A DNA stretch of 8,326 nucleotides, taken from positions 1 through 8,326 of the forward strand of contig JAGGZO010000008.1 in assembly GCA_021161995.1 (NCBI GenBank), written 5' to 3'. The notes beneath the pieces were generated by a model. It was not told the origin of the DNA. It saw only the letters and a list, made by a program, of their open reading frames with translations, and ran no database searches. Below, piece by piece: positions 1-5,119 of this stretch; position 1 is the first letter of the stretch; each line of letters begins with the position of its first letter. Origin of the DNA: Candidatus Aenigmatarchaeota archaeon (lineage in GTDB: Archaea > Aenigmatarchaeota > Aenigmatarchaeia > CG10238-14 > SpSt-28). A program made the position numbers and the translations under genes.

Positions 1-167
1 ATGGAAAATATGTCGGTCATTGTATAGTTATAAAGGGTTATGACAGTGAAAACTTTTATCTAAATGATCCATATTGGCCAGAAAGAAATACTACAAAAAT
101 TCCAAAATATCGACTAATAGCAGGGATATACTCATCAAAAATTCCAGAAATTTTAGTGATAGAATGA
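1..167 (+). CDS. C39/papain-like cysteine peptidase, C-terminal fragment
   Basis: The reading frame starting at base 3 is open from the left edge to a TGA at 165-167 and gives 54 residues; the start lies outside the window. The segment GHCIVIKGYD followed by LNDP is typical of the His- and Asp/Asn-bearing half of C39-like (Peptidase_C39_2, papain fold) domains, where the His of GH and the D of NDP are the catalytic partners of an upstream Cys that is not visible here. C39 proteases commonly cut leader peptides at double-glycine sites, but C39-like domains also occur in other roles. The stop overlaps the ATG at 164 of the radical SAM gene (ATGA), which implies translational coupling and one operon. 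Family assignment rests on about 30 recognisable residues, so it is moderate. Confidence 0.6.
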   Translation, partial: GKYVGHCIVIKGYDSENFYLNDPYWPERNTTKIPKYRLIAGIYSSKIPEILVIE

Positions 168-1228
168 TGCTACCAGTAATCCAAAGAGAATTTGTTGTCC
201 AATGGCATCTAACACATAGATGTGATATGAGATGTAGGTTCTGCTATATCCCACACAAGTTAAAGTCTATGTCTACAGAAGAAATAGATTTTCCAACTAA
301 AGCAGCAGTCAGCATATTAGATCAAATAAGTAATTTTGCAAAAAAGCTTGGTCTTATACCGAGAATAAATTTTAGTGGTGGGAATCCTCTACTTCACCCA
401 GATTTTTTTCATATAGTTGAACAAGCAACTGAAAAAGGTATACGAATAGGCATATTAGGAAACCCCACGGCATCAAAAAGAGAATTGAAAAAATTGAAAG
501 AGTTGAATATATTCAGATACCAAATAAGTATAGACGGTCTTGAAAAGACACATGACTTTTTTAGAGGTAGAGGGCAATTTAAAAATGCAATAAAATTTTT
601 AAAGCTAGAAGGAAAAATAGGCATAACGAGAGTTGTTCTATCAACTGTCAGTGAAATAAATTATAAAGAGATACCAGAATTGGCATATTACCTGTATAAA
701 AACAGGCTAGTAGAAATATACGACTTCGCCAGACTCGTCCCGATAGGTGAGGGAACTACATTTAAAAACACGCTACTTTCAACAGAAAAGTTCAAATGGC
801 TTCTTTATGGGATGTTTCTCAAATACAAAAAGTTATGGGAAGAAGGTATAAAATGTCATATAGGTAACAAAGAGCCGTTATGGGCCCTACTGTACTATGA
901 ACTTGGTATATTAAACCCTGAGTACAAAAAAATTAAGAGGATTAGAGGGGGTTGCTCTATAGGTAGAACAGGTTTGGTTATAGATGTAAATGGGGATATA
1001 TATCCCTGTAGAAGAGCGCCCATAATATTGGGTAACATCATAACTGATCCGAATCTAACAATCGAAAAAGCTTTTGTACACTTACTCAAAAACTTTAGAA
1101 TAAAAGAAAATTACGAATGCAAAGATTGTAAATTGTTCAACATTTGTAGAGGATGCCCTGCGATATCTATGGCATTGACAAATGATGTATTCAATAGAGA
1201 TCCAAACTGCTGGAAAATGGTGAAATAA
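164..1228 (+). CDS. Radical SAM/SPASM domain enzyme
   Basis: 354 residues. The radical SAM core is shown by the CxxxCxxC cluster ligands C20, C24 and C27 (CDMRCRFC) and by a SAM-binding GGNP at 72-75, where most relatives have GGEP. The C-terminus has a full SPASM cysteine set: C264, then G277 with C282 five residues later, C319-x2-C322-x5-C328-x2-C331, and C349. That predicts two auxiliary [4Fe-4S] clusters. SPASM enzymes modify peptides (RiPP maturases, sulfatase-maturing enzymes); relatives such as NirJ/AhbC act on tetrapyrroles. The frame is open upstream to a TTG at 74, but ATG 164 is preferred: it overlaps the TGA of the peptidase gene, has GTGAT shortly before it, and sits just ahead of the conserved domain. 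The next gene starts one base after its stop. Substrate unknown. Confidence 0.9.
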   Translation: MMLPVIQREFVVQWHLTHRCDMRCRFCYIPHKLKSMSTEEIDFPTKAAVSILDQISNFAKKLGLIPRINFSGGNPLLHPDFFHIVEQATEKGIRIGILGNPTASKRELKKLKELNIFRYQISIDGLEKTHDFFRGRGQFKNAIKFLKLEGKIGITRVVLSTVSEINYKEIPELAYYLYKNRLVEIYDFARLVPIGEGTTFKNTLLSTEKFKWLLYGMFLKYKKLWEEGIKCHIGNKEPLWALLYYELGILNPEYKKIKRIRGGCSIGRTGLVIDVNGDIYPCRRAPIILGNIITDPNLTIEKAFVHLLKNFRIKENYECKDCKLFNICRGCPAISMALTNDVFNRDPNCWKMVK

Positions 1229-1229
1229 A

Positions 1230-2423
1230 ATGAAACTCGCAGTAATGTGTAAATGGCCACCGTTTGTAGGTGGGGAAACAACAAAAGCATATTTTATGGT
1301 AAAGAGTCTAACAAAATATTTTAAAATAGATGTTTTCTCGTGTGGATGGGAACTTAAGACACATGAGTCTTGTAAAATACCTTATAACGAGATTAGTGAA
1401 CTAACATTTGATGGTAAAATTAATCTATTTTCATCGTCATTTTTTCAGAGACCGAATTTTATCCCAGAATATAATCCATTATCCGAGAAAATATCTAGTC
1501 TTTTCATTGAATCCAATGAAAATGAGAAGTACGATGTCATACTAGCATGGTATTTACTCCCGTTCGGCGTTGCGGCATACATATCGAGCAAAACAACAAA
1601 AGTACCATACATAGTGCAACATGCCGGAAGCGACATAAGCAGAATTTTTTCTGGAACAAGAATTCTTCAACCTTTATTGATTGAGGTTTTTCGAAATGCT
1701 AAATTTGTATTTTCATATCCTGGGGTATTGCAATTATTTAGAGATGTACTAAGAATTGAAAACATAGTAGTTGCACATCACCACTACTTATTAGATCCTA
1801 AATTATTTAGAGTAGATAAAAAAGATGCTATTAGTTACATTGAAAAATATCTGACACCAGAACAAATGGATAAGCTGTATAAATGGAATGAAGAAAATAG
1901 ACTTATTATACTAAAACCAGGCAAGCTTAGTAGATATAAGGGTATAAAGGAATTTCTAGATATTCTTAGTAAGAAAGAGGATTTATCAGGCATCATAGTT
2001 GGAGCAGGTAAAATGAGGGAATTTGTAATAAAACGTGAAAAAACGAGTGATAACCTCATTTATGTTGATGCAGTTCCACCATGGTCAATGCCATACTTTT
2101 ATTCAATTTCAAATATTGTACTACATCTGGAAATAAATTTCCCAGTCAAGAATCACAGAAGTCTAATACCACTTGATGCACAATTATCAGGTAAACCAGT
2201 TATTTCTAATACACAATCTTTCATAATAAACGATAGTCTTTATTTCAAAATAAGCAATTCTGAAAGAAATCTTATAGAAAGTGTCCTTGAAAAAATATCA
2301 AAAATAAAAACCATCAGTTTGGATGAAAAGCGTCATGAAAAAATTATAGAAAACTTTGCCAAATCTCATGATATCTATGTAACAAATATAAAAAAAGTTA
2401 TAGAAGCTTCAGCATTTGAATAA
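1230..2423 (+). CDS. GT-B fold glycosyltransferase, GT4-like
   Basis: 397 residues. The N-terminus has the Rossmann-like start of GT-B transferases (MKLAVMCKWPPFVGGE, with GG at 14-15), HAGSD at 131-135 matches the GT4 'H..D' region, and GKLSRYKGIKEFL at 231-243 is the family 'G+l...KG' motif opening the nucleotide-sugar domain. The usual E-x7-E motif is degenerate: at about 307-320 the sequence reads NHRSLIPLDAQLSGKPVIS, with Asp in place of the second Glu. No signal peptide or transmembrane helix is evident, so it is probably cytoplasmic or peripheral at the membrane. GGTGA lies 7 bases before the ATG and the spacing from the radical SAM stop is one base, so the two are surely cotranscribed. 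Donor and acceptor cannot be read from the sequence; it may glycosylate the product of its neighbours or a surface glycan. Confidence 0.85.
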   Translation: MKLAVMCKWPPFVGGETTKAYFMVKSLTKYFKIDVFSCGWELKTHESCKIPYNEISELTFDGKINLFSSSFFQRPNFIPEYNPLSEKISSLFIESNENEKYDVILAWYLLPFGVAAYISSKTTKVPYIVQHAGSDISRIFSGTRILQPLLIEVFRNAKFVFSYPGVLQLFRDVLRIENIVVAHHHYLLDPKLFRVDKKDAISYIEKYLTPEQMDKLYKWNEENRLIILKPGKLSRYKGIKEFLDILSKKEDLSGIIVGAGKMREFVIKREKTSDNLIYVDAVPPWSMPYFYSISNIVLHLEINFPVKNHRSLIPLDAQLSGKPVISNTQSFIINDSLYFKISNSERNLIESVLEKISKIKTISLDEKRHEKIIENFAKSHDIYVTNIKKVIEASAFE

Positions 2424-2458
2424 TCGATAACAACTTTATACAAATTGTTAAATACTAA

Positions 2459-2533
2459 TGGGAAGGCCGGGATTTGAACCCGGGTCACGGCCACCCCAAG
2501 GCCGCATCCTAGACCAAGCTAGACGACCTTCCC
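2459..2533 (-). tRNA. tRNA-Pro (anticodon GGG)
   Basis: On the minus strand a full cloverleaf folds: acceptor GGGAAGG/CCTTCCC, D stem GTCT/GGAT with two wobbles, anticodon stem CGGCC/GGCCG around the loop TTGGGGT (anticodon GGG), a 4-base variable loop, and T arm CCGGG-TTCAAAT-CCCGG. The discriminator is A, CCA is not encoded, and there is no intron. It lies 72 bases downstream of the other proline tRNA in the direction of transcription. Only a weak TATA-like stretch precedes it, near 2553-2560, so it may be read from the promoter of its neighbour. Confidence 0.97.
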
Positions 2534-2605
2534 AGATAGGCTAAAATAATTTTCTAAAACTGCAATTAAAATAAAATCGTTTCTATGAGAAAGTTAGCAT
2601 CAGAA

Positions 2606-2679
2606 TGGGAGGGCGGGGATTTGAACCCCGGTCACAGGCTCCCAAGGCCCGCATACTAGCCAAGCTATACTACCCTCCC
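2606..2679 (-). tRNA. tRNA-Pro (anticodon TGG)
   Basis: On the minus strand: acceptor GGGAGGG/CCCTCCC, D stem GTAT/GTAT with wobble ends, anticodon stem CGGGC/GCCTG around CTTGGGA (anticodon TGG), and T arm CGGGG-TTCAAAT-CCCCG. The discriminator is A, there is no CCA and no intron. With the GGG tRNA it forms a tandem pair able to read all four proline codons by normal wobble except possibly CCG, which TGG would read through modification. It is transcribed away from rnp4 across a 46-base gap. Confidence 0.97.
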
Positions 2680-2702
2680 CCAACTACTACTAAAAAATTA
2701 AT

Positions 2703-2712
2703 CATATAAAAA
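2703..2712 (-). promoter_or_regulatory. TATA box for the tRNA-Pro pair
   Basis: On the minus strand TTTTTATATG is centred about 28 bases before the mature 5' end of tRNA-Pro(TGG), the normal archaeal box A distance. The same AT-rich 46 bases must also hold the plus-strand promoter of rnp4. There TAAAAAATTAA (about 2691-2701) is about 27 bases before the GTG start, which suggests a leaderless rnp4 transcript. Position-based inference. Confidence 0.5.
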
Positions 2713-2725
2713 CAAAATTCTTTTA

Positions 2726-3046
2726 GTGGTTCAAAAACAGGCATACAAAAAAATCGCCCGAGAAAGAATAAAAATATTGCTAAATCTAGCCAGAAAAACC
2801 ATAAAAGAAAACCCAAACAGATCCAGGAGATACGTAGAACTGGCGAGAAAAATAGCCATGAGAACGAATTATAGAATGAAAAAACTGAAGAGATTGTTTT
2901 GCAAAAATTGCAATACTCTATTGATACCTGGTTACACAGCAAGAGTTAGATTGTCAAAAAAACATAGAGCAGTTATTGTAACTTGTCTAAATTGTGGTAG
3001 GGTTTATAGATATCCGTACAAACCAAAAAGAGGTGTTGCCGAATGA
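2726..3046 (+). CDS. rnp4: Ribonuclease P protein component 4 (Rpr2 family)
   Basis: 106 residues, normal for the archaeal family. The N-terminal half is a pair of basic helices, with the typical ARERIKILLNLA and RRYVELARKIAMRTN segments. The C-terminal half is a zinc ribbon with ligands C59, C62, C87 and C90. The protein is an accessory subunit of the RNase P ribonucleoprotein, which removes 5' leaders from pre-tRNAs; in archaea it pairs with Rnp3/L7Ae-type partners to support the catalytic RNA. GTG at 2726 is the only start that keeps the whole first helix. It is the first gene of a six-gene operon and its TGA overlaps the next ATG (ATGA at 3043). Its presence means the tRNAs here can be made with leaders, unlike in Nanoarchaeum equitans, which has no RNase P. 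Confidence 0.95.
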   Translation: MVQKQAYKKIARERIKILLNLARKTIKENPNRSRRYVELARKIAMRTNYRMKKLKRLFCKNCNTLLIPGYTARVRLSKKHRAVIVTCLNCGRVYRYPYKPKRGVAE

Positions 3047-3303
3047 GTATATTCAAGATGATTGGATTTCTAGTGATTTTTGTATCTGTTTTTATATTGT
3101 TTTTCATATTTCACTCTCTACAAAAAATAATACAGCAATGTGACATGGGTCTATTACCAGCTGATTTATGTGCACAGCTAAAAACATTCAGTATCCCATC
3201 GCTAACTTTTATATTATTAATCGCGACATCTTTATTGATAGTGCTTTCGACAGCATATCAAATATTAACAAAAGCAAAAGAATCGGGTGAAAGAGCATGG
3301 TAA
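3043..3303 (+). CDS. Small two-helix membrane protein, function unknown
   Basis: 86 residues that I do not recognise as a family. Two hydrophobic segments, about residues 7-24 and 52-73, are long enough to span the membrane. They are joined by a loop holding two cysteines, C33 and C43 (QQCDMGLLPADLCAQL). Lys near the N-terminus and the charged tail TKAKESGERAW suggest both ends face the cytoplasm, which puts the cysteine pair outside, where a disulfide is possible. It overlaps rnp4 by ATGA with AGAGGTG upstream, and its end overlaps rps19e by 7 bases, so it is firmly inside an information-processing operon. That position, not the sequence, is the only functional clue. Confidence 0.75.
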   Translation: MSIFKMIGFLVIFVSVFILFFIFHSLQKIIQQCDMGLLPADLCAQLKTFSIPSLTFILLIATSLLIVLSTAYQILTKAKESGERAW

Positions 3304-3716
3304 GTGTAAGGGAAGTAGATCCACAGAAATTCATAAATTTGCTAAAGGAAGAACTGAAAAAAGTAGAAGCTATAAAACCGCCTGAATGGTCCTTTTTCGT
3401 AAAGAGTTCTCCAGGAACCGAGAGACCACCCGAACAACCAGATTTCTGGTACATAAGGGCAGCATCCATATTAAGAAGAATATACATAGATGGTCCTGTA
3501 GGTGTCTCTAGACTAAGAACGTGCTATGGTAAGCTAAAGAATAGAGGTAGAAAACCAAACAGAACAAAGAAGGCATCTGGTAAAATAATAAGATTGATTC
3601 TTCAGCAGCTAGAAAAGGCTGGTTTCGTTGAAAAAGCAAAAGGAGGCAGAAGAATTACACCAAAGGGTCAATCGTTCTTAGATAACATAGCATTCAAGGT
3701 GAAACAACAGCAATGA
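3297..3716 (+). CDS. rps19e: Small ribosomal subunit protein eS19
   Basis: 139 residues matching the archaeal/eukaryotic S19e family over its length: a winged-helix RNA-binding protein of the 30S head, with no bacterial counterpart. Family segments are PEWSFFVKSS, PDFWYIRAASILRRIY, the basic patch around YGKLKNRGRKPNRTKKASG, and the C-terminal LEKAGFVEK..GRRITPKGQSFLD. GGTGA precedes the ATG. It overlaps the membrane-protein gene at its start and the PDCD5-family gene at its end (ATGA at 3713), an arrangement consistent with the common archaeal rps19e-PDCD5 pairing. Confidence 0.96.
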   Translation: MVSVREVDPQKFINLLKEELKKVEAIKPPEWSFFVKSSPGTERPPEQPDFWYIRAASILRRIYIDGPVGVSRLRTCYGKLKNRGRKPNRTKKASGKIIRLILQQLEKAGFVEKAKGGRRITPKGQSFLDNIAFKVKQQQ

Positions 3717-3943
3717 TACCTTCTGACCAACCAAACCCAGAGTTTGAGAAACTGAAAAAGATTATTCTAAGGAAGGTTTTAACTCCAGAAGCAAGAGAAA
3801 GGTTAGGAAGAATAAGATTGGTTAAACCAGATTTGGTAGCAAGACTAGAATTATATCTTGTGAACTTGTATCAGCAAGGAAAAATAACCGAACCCATAAC
3901 AGACGAAAAGCTTAAAAAGATACTAATGCTAATAGGAAAATAG
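3713..3943 (+). CDS. PDCD5/TFAR19-family nucleic-acid-binding protein, short form
   Basis: 76 residues. The core FEKLKKIILRKVLTPEARER, then LGRIRLVKPDL and ITDEKLKKIL, matches the three-helix PDCD5 domain annotated as a DNA-binding protein in archaea. Family members are usually around 110 residues with a long charged N-terminal helix; here the core begins about residue 9, so that helix is missing, and no in-frame start could restore it because the ATG overlaps the rps19e stop. GGTGA lies about 11 bases upstream. The cellular role of the archaeal family is not settled; an association with translation is suggested by its steady linkage to rps19e. Confidence 0.88.
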   Translation: MIPSDQPNPEFEKLKKIILRKVLTPEARERLGRIRLVKPDLVARLELYLVNLYQQGKITEPITDEKLKKILMLIGK

Positions 3944-3950
3944 TGGTAAT

Positions 3951-4172
3951 ATGACAAAAAGGGCTGGACCCGCAGGAAGATTTGGACCTAGGTATGGTAT
4001 GACTTTACGTAAAAAGATTTCTGAGATAGAACAAGTTCAGAGAAAGAGGCACGTTTGCCCAAAATGTGGCATGAAGGCATTGGTAAGAGTTTCAACTGGT
4101 ATATGGCAATGTAAAAAATGTGGGACTAAAGTTGCTGGACCTGCTTATTTACCGCCATCAAAAGAGGTGTGA
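3951..4172 (+). CDS. rpl37ae: Large ribosomal subunit protein eL43 (L37Ae)
   Basis: 73 residues. The N-terminal segment GPAGRFGPRYGMTLRKKI is the hallmark rRNA-binding motif of L37Ae. It is followed by a C4 zinc ribbon with C36, C39, C54 and C57 (CPKC and CKKC) and a final AGPAYLPP. The family is normally about 80-90 residues, so the tail is slightly short. It starts 7 bases after the PDCD5-family stop and lies 4 bases before rpoP, the usual archaeal order of L37Ae then RpoP. Confidence 0.96.
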   Translation: MTKRAGPAGRFGPRYGMTLRKKISEIEQVQRKRHVCPKCGMKALVRVSTGIWQCKKCGTKVAGPAYLPPSKEV

Positions 4173-4176
4173 TTGA

Positions 4177-4305
4177 ATGTATAAGTGCTTAATATGCAAA
4201 AAGGAAATACCAAAAATAGAAGGAAAAGTCATATGCCCATATTGCGGATCTAGAATACTCGTTAAGGTTAGACCAAAAGTGATAAAGAGAGTACAGGCTA
4301 GATAA
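4177..4305 (+). CDS. rpoP: DNA-directed RNA polymerase subunit P (Rpo12)
   Basis: A 42-residue protein beginning MYKCLICKKE. It has one zinc ribbon with C4, C7, C20 and C23 (CPYCGSRI) and ends in the family's basic tail RPKVIKRVQAR. RpoP, the homologue of eukaryotic Rpb12/Rpc10, is a structural zinc subunit that bridges Rpo3 and the large subunit in polymerase assembly. The start is secure: GGTGTGAT, a near-perfect Shine-Dalgarno match, precedes the ATG, and the preceding stop is 4 bases away. The last 8 bases overlap the 3' end of the convergent NUDIX gene. Confidence 0.95.
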   Translation: MYKCLICKKEIPKIEGKVICPYCGSRILVKVRPKVIKRVQAR

Positions 4306-4732
4306 TCCAGTATTTTTCTTTTGCCTCTTTTAGTGCATTTTTTTCTCCGTCAAACTTAAGCAGATCAAAAGCTTCATCAATATCAACTATTTTGAATTCA
4401 CCGAGTTCTCGATCATCAACTCTTATCTTTTTAACATCCTCTGGTTTTATTTCCACGACAAAAATAGCAACAATATCATGGAATACTTTCTTACCCCTTA
4501 TGTAAGAGGTGTATGCATATCTGAAATCCAACTTACCGAGTAATTCGAAATCATCTATGTTCAATTCTTCTAACAATTCTCTACTCAAAGTATCCTCTGG
4601 CTGCTCACCCTTCTCTATACCGCCTTTGACAAACCTCCAATATTCGCCACGCTTATACCTAACTAAAATGATTTTATTTTCGCATTTAACAATAGCTTGT
4701 ATTTCCTTTCGATGAAACATATGTATTACCAT
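4298..4732 (-). CDS. NUDIX hydrolase
   Basis: 144 residues. The NUDIX box is clear: G37-x5-E43-x7-R51-E52-L-L-E55-E56-L-N58-I59. The usual Gly before the last hydrophobic residue is Asn here, but all the metal-binding acidic positions are present. The preceding YWRFVKGGIEKGE resembles the W-x-F-x-KG start of diadenosine polyphosphate hydrolases, though this alone does not define the substrate; such enzymes cleave nucleoside diphosphates linked to another group. A second in-frame ATG at 4720 (fifth residue) has GGT 8 bases before it and is an equally good start. AT-rich, TATA-like sequence at 4738-4755 would give a very short leader. Convergent with the ribosomal operon, overlapping rpoP by 8 bases. 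Confidence 0.9.
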   Translation of the reverse strand: MVIHMFHRKEIQAIVKCENKIILVRYKRGEYWRFVKGGIEKGEQPEDTLSRELLEELNIDDFELLGKLDFRYAYTSYIRGKKVFHDIVAIFVVEIKPEDVKKIRVDDRELGEFKIVDIDEAFDLLKFDGEKNALKEAKEKYWII

Positions 4733-4797
4733 TCAAATTAAAATTTTTATTTTGAGCAGCAGCTATCCAAGCCTTAAAATTAATAAAAAGTGTTAAG

Positions 4798-4803
4798 TAT
4801 ATA
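4798..4803 (+). promoter_or_regulatory. TATA box for initiator tRNA-Met
   Basis: TATATA inside TTAAGTATATAGAA is centred about 24 bases before the mature tRNA 5' end, with purine-rich AAAAAG at 4785-4790 in the BRE position. Transcription should start at or very near the mature end, so any 5' leader is short. Confidence 0.6.
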
Positions 4804-4863
4804 GAATATTTAGCGTGTCGGTATAGCGGGGTAGGGCAGCCTGGAGTGCCCGCCGGGCTCATA

Positions 4864-4882
4864 TCCCTCCAGGCTGTGGGTC
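4864..4882 (+). other. tRNA intron 1 (position 37/38), 19 nt
   Basis: A BHB site fits exactly. The outer helix is the anticodon stem CCGGG/CCCGG. The central 4-bp helix is CTCA (4858-4861) with TGGG (4877-4880). The 3-base bulges are TAT (4862-4864) and TCA (4881-4883), cut after the second base of each. The inner helix is poor (one C-G pair at 4865/4876), so this is a relaxed motif. Confidence 0.75.
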
Positions 4883-4888
4883 ACCCGG

Positions 4889-4909
4889 ACAGACTTTCAT
4901 CTGGGGGAA
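4889..4909 (+). other. tRNA intron 2 (between anticodon stem and variable loop), 21 nt
   Basis: A second BHB folds. The outer helix is GGTC (4879-4882) with GGCC (4911-4914). The central helix is ACCC (4883-4886) with GGGG (4904-4907), with one A-G mismatch. The bulges are GGA (4887-4889) and AAA (4908-4910). The inner helix is CAGA/TCTG (4890-4893 with 4900-4903), closed by the loop CTTTCA. The outer helix uses the last four bases of intron 1. Confidence 0.7.
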
Positions 4910-4986
4910 AGGCCGGTGGTTCAAATCCACCCCCCGCTATTAACAATAAGTGTCAATGAAAATACTTGCAAACCTTTAATTAAACA

Positions 4987-4995
4987 TTTATATTT
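4987..4995 (+). promoter_or_regulatory. TATA box for the decarboxylase-GH57 pair
   Basis: TTTATATTT predicts a transcript start around 5015-5020. That leaves a leader of about 25-30 bases to the ATG at 5045, or about 50 to the ATG at 5070. GGGGT at 5029-5033 lies in that leader, 11 bases before the first ATG. Confidence 0.5.
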
Positions 4996-5044
4996 GTTCT
5001 CAAGCAATACTATTACATCAAACACAAAGGGGTAATAAAAAATC

Positions 5045-5119
5045 ATGTCAGAGGAAGACGATTCGGGAAATGATCGAGAAAAATCCAACCGCAGGAAATG
5101 GAAAAAGAATTGTGGGTAG
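5045..5119 (+). other. Short upstream ORF or displaced N-terminus of the decarboxylase
   Basis: A 24-codon frame begins ATG at 5045, with GGGGT 11 bases upstream, and ends TAG at 5117-5119. It encodes an acidic start (MSEEDDSGNDREK) followed by a basic stretch (SNRRKWKKNCG). It overlaps the first 50 bases of the decarboxylase frame, one base out of register. Either it is an overlapping leader peptide, or the true protein starts here and a single-base shift near the run of five A (5102-5106) separates it from the enzyme frame, or it is chance. Confidence 0.3.

Larger units (their letters stand above)
4825..4939 (+). tRNA. Initiator tRNA-Met (CAT) with two introns
   Basis: Acceptor AGCGGGG/CCCCGCT gives the A1-U72 pair typical of archaeal initiators. 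D stem is GGGC/GCCC. Anticodon stem CCGGG (4853-4857) pairs with CCCGG (4884-4888), giving the three consecutive G-C pairs of initiators. The loop is CTCATA plus A (anticodon 4860-4862). T arm is GGTGG-TTCAAAT-CCACC and the discriminator is A. To reach a normal cloverleaf, two segments must be removed: 4864-4882 after position 37, and 4889-4909 between the anticodon stem and the variable loop. The mature product is then 75 bases with loop CTCATAA and variable loop AGGCC, matching archaeal initiator tRNAs. CCA is not encoded. Identity is very secure; the exact splice sites are modelled. Confidence 0.95.

Noticed and set aside
74..163. TTG-initiated N-terminal extension of the radical SAM protein
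   Set aside because: It overlaps a better-supported frame with C39-like residues, and an ATGA-coupled ATG at 164 with a ribosome-site-like sequence is available.
2424..2458. Terminator hairpin after the glycosyltransferase (AACAA...TTGTT)
   Set aside because: Only about 5 weak A-T-rich pairs with a long loop and no clear T-run.
2459..2679. tRNA genes as attachment sites of an integrated element
   Set aside because: No integrase and no duplicated tRNA 3' end elsewhere in the window; the neighbours are core operon genes.
2670..2942. Minus-strand frame of 90 codons opposite rnp4
   Set aside because: It runs over the 5' end of tRNA-Pro and antisense to rnp4; its aromatic-rich product reflects the complement of Lys-rich codons.
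4509..4715. Plus-strand frame of 68 codons
   Set aside because: Antisense to the NUDIX box, whose motif is convincing.
4864..4909. One long intron in initiator tRNA-Met
   Set aside because: A single removal cannot keep CCCGG at 4884-4888 for the anticodon stem and also give a normal variable loop; two excisions restore the archaeal consensus.
4940..5044. Possible small RNA or riboswitch ahead of the decarboxylase
   Set aside because: Only promoter-like AT-rich sequence is visible; no stable stem set or conserved motif could be recognised by eye.
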